Shown in pieces: positions 30,889 through 40,564 of a stretch of DNA of 64,000 nt. How positions within the stretch are numbered: the first letter of the stretch is position 1; every line of letters starts with the position of its first letter. This stretch comes from Nitzschia sp. pyKryTriq1 (Eukaryota > Bacillariophyta > Bacillariophyceae > Bacillariales > Bacillariaceae): the NCBI GenBank assembly GCA_956465555.1, contig OY101118.1:3059751-3123750 (forward strand). Reading direction: 5' to 3'. The position numbers were made by a program, and so were the translations under genes. Under the pieces are notes generated by a model, which saw nothing but the letters and a program-made list of their open reading frames with translations, made no database searches and was not told where the DNA came from.

Positions 30889-32967
30889 CTAAGAAAAGAC
30901 TAGTAGTTCCAAGTCCTTCTCATTGCTGGTCGTGTCGTTGTTGCACTCCTCGTCGTCATCCTCCACCGCGGCGACTTCAGTGTACACTGCTGTCAGACGA
31001 GTCTGTCGTCGACCACGCTCACGACCGATCAGAATCCTGCGGCCCACAAGATACCAGACAAGCGCTACTACAACCCAACCAAGCGCCATTCCCAGGACGA
31101 TCAGTGCTCCTTGAGAAACATCATCTCGCAACCCATCATAATAGCTTGTTGGGATAGTACTACCAGTAGTAGTACCACCATTCCGCTTTTGGCACGGGGG
31201 ATGGTGGCTGCTACCGCCGCCACGTCCTTCTTGTTGTGTTTTGTGACCGATCAAAAAGGCCTGATAGCATTCGATAGCATCTGGGTATTGTTCCAAGGTA
31301 GCTTGGAGCTGAGCTTGCAGTGCATCTATTCCCGTTGACGAGGAAGAAGAAGCAGGAGGTAATACCATTCGTTTCCCATCCTTGGAGAGTTGCATGTCCA
31401 TGAGCAGTGTTTCCGCAATGACACTGGTGCGGGGTTTCATGACCAATGGTACTTGCTCTAGCATTCCCGTCGTAATTCGTCGCATTCCCTTGGGAATCCG
31501 GCGAACACCAGTTGAATTGTTGTCAAAGTGTTCGATCAGGACTGGATACCAAAAGGATTGTGACAATGTACCACTACCAGCACTGTCGCCACCATCATTG
31601 TCACTGACAAAATCCCATTGGAAATGCATGGCACTGCCAGGCGGTGTTGGAACATATTCCCCCCTTTGATTGGCGGGAGAGGTATGGTACGGACGTTGCA
31701 ATCTCCATCGAAGTCCCAGGGCAGTCGCTATCGAATCCATATCTCCATCGTGGCCGACAATGAAAGTAACCTTGATGGTAGTATTAGCTTGATCTTCTTC
31801 GCTGTTGTCGTCAACAGTATTATCCAAACATGGGGGTGAATTCACTTCAGCGTTGCTGTTGCTGTTGGACGAGGCAACGACGACTCCATGATGAACGTGT
31901 CCATCAACCAGTCCATCCAGTATGGCTCGCGCCATGATGGCGCCTTTGGTGGCCGCCAAGGAATTTTCCACATTCAGTATCGTCCGTTCCCAGTGAATCC
32001 ATTCGACTAATCGGTAGAGTTCGGGAAGAGTCACATTCCATAAAAATGGAACATCCACACCACCGGCGCGAGTGAAAAATGCCATTTGGGCCATCCATGT
32101 GACGAGATTAATGGGACCTGCCAAGTAGATGCTTTCGTGTTGATATCCCACCACGACAGGAAATGGACTGGTGGTATTGATATAATTCGGCGCCCCTGGC
32201 AACTCATCGTCCTCCCCCGATCCCATAATCCAAGTCGGAACGTCCTGGATCGATCCCAAGATTCCACGCCCTCCACGTCGTTCTATTTTGGACAGTGTCG
32301 CGGCCAGTCCAGGTTCCGGTGGCGGCACTGTATCAAGACGATGCTGGATTTCATTCCGTATTCTGTCACGAAAAAAGGATCCATCCGAGTTAATATCGTT
32401 GGAAGCCAATTTGTCTTTACATGATAACATCGCCCCGTCATCATCTGCGCTGTTGTGACTTCCTTCTCGTAACGGACCAAAGAGAGAGCTGGCAAAAGTT
32501 AGCTGCTCGAGTCCGCGTACTCGTAGTTGCACATTCTTCCTATTTTCATAGCCTCGACCCTGCTGACGCAGTCCACGGATCAAGGCCAATGCTGTATCCA
32601 CATCCCTTGGTGAGTCGTCCACAAGTATTTGAAAATCAAGTGTAATCACTGTTTCTTGTTCTTCTTCCTCCTCCTCCTTTTGTGACAGTAAAAGTGGCTG
32701 TACTAGTTGATCCAACAGAAACCGCCCCGATCCTTCCATGATATCCACCCCGGTTTTGGTGCACCAATATTCGGGCGTGTTCCAATCGGAAAATGTTTCC
32801 GTGGCCAAAAAGTCTTGTGGATCATAATTGACTTCGGTATTCTGCATCAATGCTGTCCAATTATTGTGTAATTTCTCACGCTTGTTGGTCGATCGGACGC
32901 AGTGACGAAACACAAACACGTGATGTTGTTGTTTCTGTGGATTCTGTTTATGTGCCGTTTTCGTCAT
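30889..32967 (-). CDS. Membrane-anchored histidine phosphatase (acid phosphatase/phytase clan)
   Basis: Single exon, 692 residues. Branch-2 histidine phosphatase: the N-terminal motif is 'VFRHCVRST', where the usual form is R-H-G-x-R-x-P and the second His would be phosphorylated. The partner catalytic pair appears late as 'VGHDGDMDSIA', matching the His-Asp/Glu proton donor. Between them are inserts with acidic runs and a Ser/Asn-rich stretch. A C-terminal TM ('LIVLGMALGWVVVALVWYLV') precedes a basic cytosolic tail. The annotated start has no signal peptide, although the catalytic part should be luminal or extracellular. An upstream exon with a signal peptide could be missing, or the protein may be tail-anchored. 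The likely role is phosphate release from organic esters. The Cys in place of the usual Gly after RH is odd but still leaves the key residues. Confidence 0.78.
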   Translation of the reverse strand: MTKTAHKQNPQKQQHHVFVFRHCVRSTNKREKLHNNWTALMQNTEVNYDPQDFLATETFSDWNTPEYWCTKTGVDIMEGSGRFLLDQLVQPLLLSQKEEEEEEQETVITLDFQILVDDSPRDVDTALALIRGLRQQGRGYENRKNVQLRVRGLEQLTFASSLFGPLREGSHNSADDDGAMLSCKDKLASNDINSDGSFFRDRIRNEIQHRLDTVPPPEPGLAATLSKIERRGGRGILGSIQDVPTWIMGSGEDDELPGAPNYINTTSPFPVVVGYQHESIYLAGPINLVTWMAQMAFFTRAGGVDVPFLWNVTLPELYRLVEWIHWERTILNVENSLAATKGAIMARAILDGLVDGHVHHGVVVASSNSNSNAEVNSPPCLDNTVDDNSEEDQANTTIKVTFIVGHDGDMDSIATALGLRWRLQRPYHTSPANQRGEYVPTPPGSAMHFQWDFVSDNDGGDSAGSGTLSQSFWYPVLIEHFDNNSTGVRRIPKGMRRITTGMLEQVPLVMKPRTSVIAETLLMDMQLSKDGKRMVLPPASSSSSTGIDALQAQLQATLEQYPDAIECYQAFLIGHKTQQEGRGGGSSHHPPCQKRNGGTTTGSTIPTSYYDGLRDDVSQGALIVLGMALGWVVVALVWYLVGRRILIGRERGRRQTRLTAVYTEVAAVEDDDEECNNDTTSNEKDLELLVFS

Positions 32968-33815
32968 TGTTTTGGGGGCGTCTTTGTTGCCAGCGTAATT
33001 TTCTCTGCACCTCTATCTTGCGCTTTCGACTCCTCTTGGTGGACGACTCTACCACTATTAGCTAGAAAGGAGGAGAGTCTTCGGGTAGACGCACCAGTAC
33101 ACTGTTGAATGTTGGCAAACTAACAACAACAAAATGGTGATAGACTATAAACGCGACAATGCGCCGTTCTGGATTTTGAAAAAGGTATACATATATATGT
33201 ACATCATACGCGAACTTCTCGATGAGTGAGTCTCGAGAGTCGTCGTCAGTCGCGAGACAGAAGACAGAGAAGTCGAATAATTCATTCGATGAAGTCAATT
33301 TTTATGAGTAAAGTAAGATACGAAAATTGTTATTTTCTAAAGTAGGTCCCTACGTCTCTTGTCTCTTTAAAATTCAAAGCAGGTGCTGACGATGATGATG
33401 AATGACGATGACTGTTCTCAAGAAGAAGAAAGCCTCTGCGGATTGCAAGCTTCATGCATTTATTTTCGTGTTTTTGATGCATTCTTTACATTCCACCTCC
33501 TCAAGCGTGAGTAGTCCTCGTGAATGGAAAGAAGAACTACTGTAGGCCACCATGTTGATACTGGTCGTGGTATCAAACAACGAACTTGTCGTCGTATGTC
33601 GATCGGAGAGAACGTTTACGGAATGGAGGCAACGCCAATGGCGATTGTTAGTAGAGGCCGATGTTCACGTAGAGCTGTGCCAAGGACGGCCTTTCATGAT
33701 GTCCTGTCGACGACTATTATTCCTCCTGAGTACGAGTAGTAGATTCCACCACGCTCCTTCTCTTTATCGCTTCTTCTCTCGACCCTCGTCGTCTGCCTCC
33801 TACTCCTCCGGAACA
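32968..33815. other. Spacer upstream of the histidine phosphatase
   Basis: About 850 bases, AT-rich near 33170-33350, with 'catatatatgtacat'. It should contain the phosphatase promoter and perhaps a missing first exon. No other gene is supported. Confidence 0.45.
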
Positions 33816-34685
33816 TCAAGCAGTAGTATCAGCCAACAAATGTTGCTCCAAAAACGCCACCATGGCATTGACCTGTTCCGCTTTGGTCGGGAATAAGTGT
33901 CCTTTTTCATGAAGCAAGATGGTGCCGTTTCCCCCCTCTTGACTCAACCGTTCGACTCGTTCGACGGGAATCACAGCATCGGTCTCTCCGGCGAAATGAA
34001 GCTTCGGAATGGCCTTTCCTTGCTCTACTACTACTGGAAGAGAATCGTTGCTTTGTTGTAGGGCTCGAGCTAAAGCGACGTCAAACGTATCCTGAACATG
34101 AGGTGCTCCAGCTGTCACCACCGCTTTGATAGTCGGCATGTCTCCCGACAGCGCCAATGCTGTCGCCAGCAACCCACCTTGTGAAAATCCGAGCAACGCA
34201 TCGTACTGTTCTTTGCCTTGTGTGTATTTTCGAATGTATTCAAACGGAGCTTCCACTCCCACATGTTGGCCACGTTCATCTCGCACCCACCACCCGTAGC
34301 CTCCTTGCGCCGGTCCTCCTATTCCTCTTCCCTTTTCTCCTTCTTGTTCTTCTTGATCTTGTTCTTGTAATATTGGTAATGTTACGGGCCCATCCAAAAA
34401 GTCAAGTTCAAAGTGACGGGCCAACTTTCGACGGGCTCCTCCGATTTTGTTGGAAAAAATGGTGCCCGATTGACCGAGTCCATGCAGGCACAGAATACGA
34501 GGCTTGGTGGCGGTACGAGTAGTAGTAGTGATCGGCATATTCCTTTTTTGGTTTTGGTGGTGGTTGTTGCTGTTCTGGGTCATGGCGGCTGCGGCGACGA
34601 CCGCTGTGAACAGTAGAAGAAAAAGTCCGGAAGCGAGGAGGCTCCGAGGTTGTCGAGGAAATGATGCAAACGAAGATTTGCCCAT
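33816..34685 (-). CDS. FSH1/OVCA2-type serine hydrolase, secretory
   Basis: Single exon, 289 residues from the ATG at 34685. I chose that ATG because it gives a clean signal peptide ('SLLASGLFLLLFTAVVAAAA'); the longer frame from 35003 adds an unstructured head. The alpha/beta hydrolase core begins 'PRILCLHGLGQSGTIF'. The nucleophile is Ser in 'LLGFSQGG', the acid is Asp in 'GETDAVIP' and the base is His in 'HEKGHLFP', so the triad is complete. Insertions with Gln/Glu runs lie before 'GGYGWWVRDERGQ'. FSH1 relatives are small esterases of uncertain substrate, some acting in fungal metabolite pathways. It is divergent from the Nudix-PDRP gene with 553 bases between start codons. Secretory location is inferred. 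Confidence 0.85.
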   Translation of the reverse strand: MGKSSFASFPRQPRSLLASGLFLLLFTAVVAAAAMTQNSNNHHQNQKRNMPITTTTRTATKPRILCLHGLGQSGTIFSNKIGGARRKLARHFELDFLDGPVTLPILQEQDQEEQEGEKGRGIGGPAQGGYGWWVRDERGQHVGVEAPFEYIRKYTQGKEQYDALLGFSQGGLLATALALSGDMPTIKAVVTAGAPHVQDTFDVALARALQQSNDSLPVVVEQGKAIPKLHFAGETDAVIPVERVERLSQEGGNGTILLHEKGHLFPTKAEQVNAMVAFLEQHLLADTTA

Positions 34686-34880
34686 GGGTGGTATTATTAC
34701 AAAATACCAACTGATAGTACAGTACCCTATATTGTCTTTTGTCGTGCTGGTCGTCATTGGTACCGGTAGCTGATGCGATCGATGATGGAGATGATGACGA
34801 CATGAATATGGTGCGAGAATGTAAAGCGTAAAAGAGAGTTTTCCTCTTCTTTCGCAGAGAGAGTTTTTGCGCTTGATTAT

Positions 34881-34911
<31 letters not shown>

Positions 34912-35238
34912 AGGCAGCCGCTACTGACGTCACTGTCTGTCTGGATGATTCGCGCGAGGTCTCGCGTTGTTCGCGGGGCGCCGCGAAAAGAGATCGCGGC
35001 CAAAATGAGAACAGCCGGCCTGCCTCCACGCGCCTGCGTCCATCAGGCGTCACAACATAACAACAACATTATTATCCGCTCACAAAGATCCAAACCAAAG
35101 AACAACGCGAACTCGAGAACCCATATTGCATCATCAGATCATCATCGATCATCGACCTTCCATCATTATCCAATCTGGTATTAGCTACATATCCAAGAGT
35201 TGTTGCTTGTCTCATTTCGATCCATCGTCGATAGGAGT
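34686..35238. promoter_or_regulatory. Divergent promoter region with (TGGC)n microsatellite
   Basis: Shared upstream region of the FSH1-type hydrolase (minus) and the Nudix-PDRP fusion (plus). A (TGGC)n tetranucleotide repeat occupies 34881-34911. GC-rich palindromes such as 'gcgcgaggtctcgcg' lie at 34951-34970, and an A/C-rich leader precedes the plus-strand start. No transcription-factor site can be named. Confidence 0.4.
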
Positions 35239-36762
35239 ATGGACACAGCAATCTTTCTTGTCACAACAACAGTGGGTGCCGCTGCCTTTTGGGCCATGAA
35301 ACGAAAACGTGGCGCTGCTGACGGCGAGGGACTTTTGTTGGTGGATGCGAACAATCAAGCTCTACCATCGTTGACATCACCCAGCAGCAAAAACAAGGAA
35401 GATCAAGAAGCGGTTTGGTGCCGTGCCACTTACTCGTTGGTGATGCATGAACCCCCTCATTTGTTTTACGAGCCTCGTGATTGGTCTTGTACCACCGTGC
35501 TCTTGTTGAAACCTCTACCAGCAAATGCAAATGCAAAAGCAGCAGCACCTCTTCAACTTCCAGGAGGTCCCTTGTGGAAACAAGAGAATTATCATGATTC
35601 TGCGATTCGACATTTGAAGGAAGATGCGGCAATTGATGTTTGTCAACCCGAAAATTGCTTGCATCATTTGTTTACCTTTCCCTACGATGCTGACGCTGGC
35701 GGCGAGGCGGCTGCTTTGGCCGAGGTGCAGCAGGCACAAATACTTCCTCACAACAAGAAAATATCGGGTGTCTGGGGAGATTTCTATGAATGCGTATATC
35801 GTGGCAAGATGGAAGATTTGCAAGCCACCCTCTTGTTTGGTACCAAAAAGGAATCCTCCACAAGAACACCAAGAACGAATCCAGCACAAAGTCACTCCTC
35901 CCAGCATCAGCCGAAATACTCCTTGGTGAGCATGACGCTGGCCGAACTACAACATGCTTTGACTCAAAACGAACAAGAGTCGACCAGAGCACAGGATTCA
36001 TCATCATCATCTGATGCTTGTTCCGATGATGTGTCGTTCGCTCCCGATACCTTGTATGCGTTAAAGTTGTATTTTCAACGTCAGGGAGATTTGCGAGTCC
36101 AACGACGTCTTCTCAAGGGATATTCTTCTGCAGACTTGGAGCATTATGGATTGCGTGCTCCCCAAGAACGCGCCGCGCCCATTTTGCGAGACTTTCAAGA
36201 CGATCAACGCCAAGCGGCGGTGGATTTTACTCTCAAGACGGACGATGGCATGGCCCCTCGGATGCTTCCCCAAGCCGATCTGGTTCTACTAGGCGTCTCT
36301 CGGGCCGGCAAGACACCCTTGAGTATTTTCATTGCCCAAACAATGGGACTCAAAGTATCCAATGTTCCGTTGGTCAAAGAGTTGGACCCACCTCAACAAT
36401 TGTTGGTTGAACAGCACCATCGTGGCAAGCATCATCATCGTGTAGGAAAAGATCAGGTAGATCCGAGGCGCGTCTTTTGCTTGACCATGCAGCCAGAGTA
36501 CTTACAACGACTGAGAATGACAAGATTGCGGAGGGAACTCAAGAAACAGATCGGACAACAACAAGGTCAGAGCATCTATGCGACCCTGGATTACGTTCAA
36601 AAGGATGTTCAGAAAGCCAAGGATTTGTGCCTTACCTATGGTTTTACCGAAATCGATGTCACTGGCCGCGCGATGGAGGAAACAGCGTTTTTGATTGTGT
36701 CCAAACTCAAGGAACGATTCCCGGACGAGGTGACCAGGGCACAGTCAGTACATATATTTTGA
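35239..36762 (+). CDS. Nudix domain fused to the C-terminal half of a PPDK regulatory protein (DUF299)
   Basis: Single exon, 507 residues from the ATG at 35239, preferred over 35200 because a TM anchor ('TAIFLVTTTVGAAAFWAM') follows directly. Residues about 55-290 form a Nudix fold: 'LQLPGGPLWKQENYHDSAIR' then 'HLKED' stands where G-x5-E-x7-R-E-U-x-E-E is expected, so several metal-binding Glu positions are changed. Residues about 320-500 match the second half of PPDK regulatory protein: 'AVDFTLKTDDG', the P-loop-like 'GVSRAGKTPLSIFIAQTMGL', 'VSNVPLVKELDPP', 'FCLTMQPEYLQRLR' and 'YGFTEIDVTGRAMEETA'. The N-terminal half of DUF299 ('S-D-S-T-G-E-T-A' part) is absent. PDRP switches pyruvate phosphate dikinase on and off; whether this fusion still does so is unknown. 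It converges on the next gene with 212 bases between. Confidence 0.82.
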   Translation: MDTAIFLVTTTVGAAAFWAMKRKRGAADGEGLLLVDANNQALPSLTSPSSKNKEDQEAVWCRATYSLVMHEPPHLFYEPRDWSCTTVLLLKPLPANANAKAAAPLQLPGGPLWKQENYHDSAIRHLKEDAAIDVCQPENCLHHLFTFPYDADAGGEAAALAEVQQAQILPHNKKISGVWGDFYECVYRGKMEDLQATLLFGTKKESSTRTPRTNPAQSHSSQHQPKYSLVSMTLAELQHALTQNEQESTRAQDSSSSSDACSDDVSFAPDTLYALKLYFQRQGDLRVQRRLLKGYSSADLEHYGLRAPQERAAPILRDFQDDQRQAAVDFTLKTDDGMAPRMLPQADLVLLGVSRAGKTPLSIFIAQTMGLKVSNVPLVKELDPPQQLLVEQHHRGKHHHRVGKDQVDPRRVFCLTMQPEYLQRLRMTRLRRELKKQIGQQQGQSIYATLDYVQKDVQKAKDLCLTYGFTEIDVTGRAMEETAFLIVSKLKERFPDEVTRAQSVHIF

Positions 36763-36974
36763 GGAACGAACTGACTGCCTTGTCGGTTCTTCCACTCAAA
36801 GGAAAGCTCGAAGTGAGCTAGCTACTAGCAGCTAGCGACGAAACCATGTAGCAGTACTACTAGTCCGAGTTTCATTTTCTCTCTCTAGTACTAGCTAGAG
36901 CAGCATCAGTAGATGGTTTGATATGCTATAGCGTTTATGCGTATATCTTTAGCAATAATTCTCCTAAGGGGCAA

Positions 36975-37535
36975 TTAAAGAATGGTCATTAACTCCAATT
37001 CATCGTCGAGGCCCAAGGCGCGGGCTTGTTCCAGGGCGGAAGCGGAAGCAGACATGTAGACCCTGGCGAGACGTTCCGAGTCGACGGTCCGTGTTGTTAG
37101 ATGTTGCATCTCTTGTTCGTCCAGAACTGCCCAACGAGACAAGTTTCGCGTGTTTCGTTTCAAGGCCCGCGTCTCTTGCACAAAACTCTCCAGTCCTCGA
37201 GTGCACCAAACGTTCTCGGCTCCATCTTCTAGTAGAACGGGTGATTTTTCGGCGATGAGTTGGGCGGTCACACGAGCATCGGTTTTCATGATATAGAATT
37301 CTTCTCCATTGTACCAGCATGCGTGGACCTCATCTGTAGTGTAAGCGGTGATATGAATGGTCTTCGACAGTATGACTCGGCGGTTGAAAGAGACGGACTT
37401 TTTGGCTAAGGTCCTCTGGCCGGACGGTGGTGAGGGAGAAACAAGGGGTCGTTTGGGTGATGCTTTGCATTCATACGAATGCTCAGAATACTCAACAGTA
37501 TCTGCGTTGATGTCAACAGTTGCAAGGGGGGCCAT
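36975..37535 (-). CDS. Diatom-specific family protein ('RGLE...VLDEQE')
   Basis: Single exon, 186 residues from the ATG at 37535; an upstream in-frame ATG at 37655 would add a head with no features. Signature stretches are 'KKSVSFNRRVILSKTIHI', 'TTDEVHACWYNGEEFYIMK', 'CTRGLESFVQETR', 'WAVLDEQEMQ' and 'LARVYMSASASALEQARALG'. I know this pattern as an abundant family in diatoms with no assigned role. It is a soluble, helical protein without TM or signal peptide. Its 'VSF' opening resembles that of the gene at 42914, which may be a distant relative. Confidence 0.8.
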   Translation of the reverse strand: MAPLATVDINADTVEYSEHSYECKASPKRPLVSPSPPSGQRTLAKKSVSFNRRVILSKTIHITAYTTDEVHACWYNGEEFYIMKTDARVTAQLIAEKSPVLLEDGAENVWCTRGLESFVQETRALKRNTRNLSRWAVLDEQEMQHLTTRTVDSERLARVYMSASASALEQARALGLDDELELMTIL

Positions 37536-38524
37536 GATGTTATTGCTTGGTTGGTGCAGTTGAGCCGTTTTGGTTTTGCAATCAAGCAGCTTTTGGCAAT
37601 TTTTATATTTTTTTATGAGAGACAAACCCACAGTTATGTAGTGGTCGTAGGTCAAAAAATATTATCTTAAGTAGTAGTACTAGACATACAGTACGGGAGG
37701 AGAAGAGGAAAAAAGAATACAAAGAAGTGTTCCTTCTACAAGTAGTAAAATTCGGTATTGATATTTTCAAATACAACATTGCATCAGAATGACGTTTCCG
37801 AACTGTTCTTCAATCGTTATCCTTGCTTCAAATTGGTCCCGCTTTACGAGTACCGCGTACACGTACTGTTCGATACTTTTTGGAATTCGCCTTCGTTGCT
37901 ACAGAACTTGGGTCTATTCTCTATTAATTACCACCCCTCTACTAGAGGGCGGTATCTACCCTAAGTACGATTGGATGGAGTAGCCAAATAATGCCCCCCC
38001 CCGCCAAGAGGAAAAAGCGAAGAGCACTTTCATCCCGCGTGCGCATGCAGTAGCACGTGTAAACAAGCCCTAGAGTAGCGTGTGTACCGCCGTTCCTGAC
38101 GACGCTACGTACAAGTACTACCATCATGTAAAGACCTCTCTGCTACCGTAGAGTTAGTACTCGGGTACCTACAGTACGCACCGGTACCACACCGACCAGA
38201 CGCACACCCGATCGAACCAGAGAACCGTTGGTACCGGTACGTCTGGTTCTCTGGATCGAACAAGGCAGGGAGATCTCGTAACACGCGGTCTGGAACTTGG
38301 TGCACGCCAGCTCATGAGCTTTACACAGACGGACAGCGCCAGCGCCAGAAGCGTTAGAACAACGTGCCATATACCGGAACGGTGTGTACAGAGAGCACAC
38401 AAGCATGCAGCGATATTTTTACGAGTAAATCAGCGCTCCGTGGTGGTGCTCAAAACACAAAACAACACATTACTGGCAACTGGCAACATCAAACTTATAC
38501 TAGTACTTATTATTATATTGCAGG
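37536..38524. other. Spacer of about 1 kb with a TACCGG-rich hairpin
   Basis: It contains the promoter of the minus gene and the 5' region of the globin-like gene. Around 38210-38265 an inverted repeat pairs 'gatcgaaccagagaacc' with 'ggttctctggatcg' around a centre 'ggtaccggtac'. A C run (ccccccccc) lies at 37993-38001. A 'ttgcagg' just before the globin start could be a splice acceptor for an untranslated first exon. No further gene. Confidence 0.45.
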
Positions 38525-39130
38525 ATGAAATATAAGAAAGATATCATCGAACGCCTGGGGGGAGAGGCACAGTACGAGCTAACTATTGTCGACTTTTCAG
38601 AACGGCTGATGGGCGATCCGCTGCTTTCTGATTTCTACGTGAAATTTTCTCTCGAGAATCTGTGCGTGTTGCAACGAAACGTCCTCGATTTGGCACTCGC
38701 CGAGGTCGAAGACGAAGAGGAACACATCAAGGCTTGTCAGAGGGTGCTACTGGATCATACGCCTTTCATAATGGTCGGGTTCAACGGATCGCATTTCGAT
38801 CGTATCAAGGCCCATTTGCACGAAGCACTCAATCATTTCTGGCTGGGAGCGGATGTCATTGAGGACATTGAACAAAACTTTGATTCGCTGCGCAGTGGTT
38901 TCTTTGGAACTGCATGGCTCAACATTCATCCTACCAAGTACACGAAACGATTAGAGCTGAACTGGTTTGACGTATCATCCTCCAGTGACGCATCAGAAGA
39001 AACGTCTTCAAACGAAGTGCTGTCAGAACTAATACCAACAAAGCGGCCCTCCGGTGATACCCTTCTCGCCTTGTACAGAGCCAGCAAGCGGGCGAAAGCG
39101 GATACCGAGAACGCTGCTTCCTTTCGATGA
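38525..39130 (+). CDS. Divergent truncated-hemoglobin-like protein
   Basis: Single exon, 201 residues. The first 130 follow the 2/2 globin pattern: 'DIIERLGGEAQYELTIVDFS', 'RLMGDPLLSDFY', 'LQRNVLDLAL', a His-containing F-helix region 'LLDHTPFIMVGFNGSHFD', then 'AHLHEALNHFWLGADVIEDI' and 'LRSGFF'. The His of 'LLDH' is the best candidate for the proximal haem ligand, but the distance to 'HFD' is about five residues longer than normal. The last 70 residues are a Ser/acidic tail ending in 'LYRASKRAKADT', possibly a nuclear-localisation-like basic patch. Family membership is likely; haem and gas binding is uncertain. The start sits right after 'ttgcag', so an upstream exon is possible. Confidence 0.65.
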   Translation: MKYKKDIIERLGGEAQYELTIVDFSERLMGDPLLSDFYVKFSLENLCVLQRNVLDLALAEVEDEEEHIKACQRVLLDHTPFIMVGFNGSHFDRIKAHLHEALNHFWLGADVIEDIEQNFDSLRSGFFGTAWLNIHPTKYTKRLELNWFDVSSSSDASEETSSNEVLSELIPTKRPSGDTLLALYRASKRAKADTENAASFR

Positions 39131-39782
39131 TGGATGATGATGCGCCGGCGAGCCCCCCGTCCTGTAAAATAAGGGTAATACGCCGAGTACTGCTCTTCTA
39201 CAAAGTGGAGCGAACGGGGATGATCATTAACAATAATAATTTAGATTCCTCGATTCTCGACACGCGGTATACGTACGTTTACATTGATCTTTCTTAACTG
39301 TAGAGATTCGATGGGCCATTTCAATGGAGAAGTATGAAGAGTATTGATCATAGAACTCTCCTTTCTGCTGGTGGTGAGAATTCGCTCGACTAGACGACTT
39401 CTGTCGTTCGTGCCGCAAAAGTGACATACATATACATGTATCGATGACTTGTTGCGGTGTCCTTGAAATAGTAGTATATTAGAAGTATTGCGAAAGTGAA
39501 TGTTTCTATCCTGTTCTACTTCTCGGAACACTGTTAGAGCCCCTCGCTCAGTGGCAGCATCAGTTCTAAGCAACGAGAAAGTAGGGTATCGCCGCTCTAG
39601 TACTACTAGAAGGAATCCCATCTCTAGAGGGCTATTTTTGAAGTAGTGCCCCTATTAGTAGTTACATTAGGTACTACAAGCCTATGATACTAGAGTGCTT
39701 ACTGGCGTGTCTCAAGAACCTTGCGTTAGTGCGTCAAAATTGTGTTAGCTGCGTTACTGCGTAATGGTAGTAGTATAATATG
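39131..39782. other. Spacer between globin-like and Mpv17-family genes
   Basis: About 650 bases between convergent genes, with short CTAGTAG motifs near 39595-39690. I see nothing else that I can support. Confidence 0.5.
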
Positions 39783-40564
39783 TTACACCAGAGGGGAGGC
39801 GAGGGCTGCATCATCATTTTTTTTACTATCATGATGCTGAAAGTCGTGAGCACGCAAACTAATGTAAGTTTGCCAGGATGCCTCCATCGCTGCTGTGGTG
39901 GTGGGTCTCAAAACCGCAGGGATGACCGAAAAGGCCAACATATTATAAGGAAGCCACACGAAAAAGTCATTGCGAGTCACATCGGGCAGTTCCTTGGATA
40001 CGTGCTGCAAGACACTCGTCGAGTCTTGGTCACCCCTCAGGATGCCTCGTGTCGTCATGGAGATGCTGTTGACAAAGATGCCCACGGAAGCAATCTCGAC
40101 GAGAGATTTTTTGAGAACGGTGGCGAATTTCGTACCGACCCACATCGCATCGAGTCGGGCATAGGCCATTGGATATACCATTCCACCAAAAACGAACCGA
40201 TCACTCCAGCGCTAACAACTCGTGCCCAGTCGAGTCTGCTTGTTGTTGTTGTTGTTGTTGTTGTTGTTGCTGCTGTTGTGGCAGAAGACAGCATGCCGGA
40301 CCCCACCACGGAAGAGGAGGCCAAGTAGGGCCGATTGAGGTCACTGCTACTATTAGTAGTATCCAGTGATCTTTTCCGAATGGCGGCATTGTCGTCAAGA
40401 CTGCTTGTGGATGATGAAGAATCATCACCACCTTGATGCTGTTTCTCCATTTCCAGATGCTGCGCCATAGCGTCCGAAGAAGCACACAACACCCCTCCCG
40501 TGATGGAATTGAAAATGAGTGGATTTCGCTTTAGCAAACCAGCGATCATCGATGGAGCACTCAT
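39783..40564 (-). pseudogene. Mpv17/PMP22-family membrane protein, frame-shifted as read
   Basis: Mpv17-family proteins are four-TM proteins of the inner mitochondrial or peroxisomal membrane. The first frame (from 40564) holds 'LLKRNPLIFNSITGGVLCAS' then 'SDAMAQHL', the family's opening, then a long Ser/Thr insert (ACA triplet run), then 'LDWARVVSAGVIGSF'. The second frame carries the rest: 'GGMVYPMAYARLDAMW', 'EIASVGIFVNSIS', 'FVWLPYNMLAFSVIPAVLRP' and 'SWQTYIS'. The two meet without loss at a run of five A's at 40188-40192 (T's on the coding strand). One extra base there would make the gene whole. No intron fits, since no residues are missing. It is either a real frameshift, an allelic difference or a homopolymer error in the sequence. 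Confidence 0.75.

Noticed and set aside
36950-36985. 'gcaataattctcctaaggggcaattaaag' style similarity to the 51-bp array ends.
   Set aside because: Only short scattered matches; not enough for another copy of the array.
40169-40369. Plus-strand frames with Cys or Val runs near 40.25 kb.
   Set aside because: They mirror the ACA triplet run of the Mpv17-family gene.
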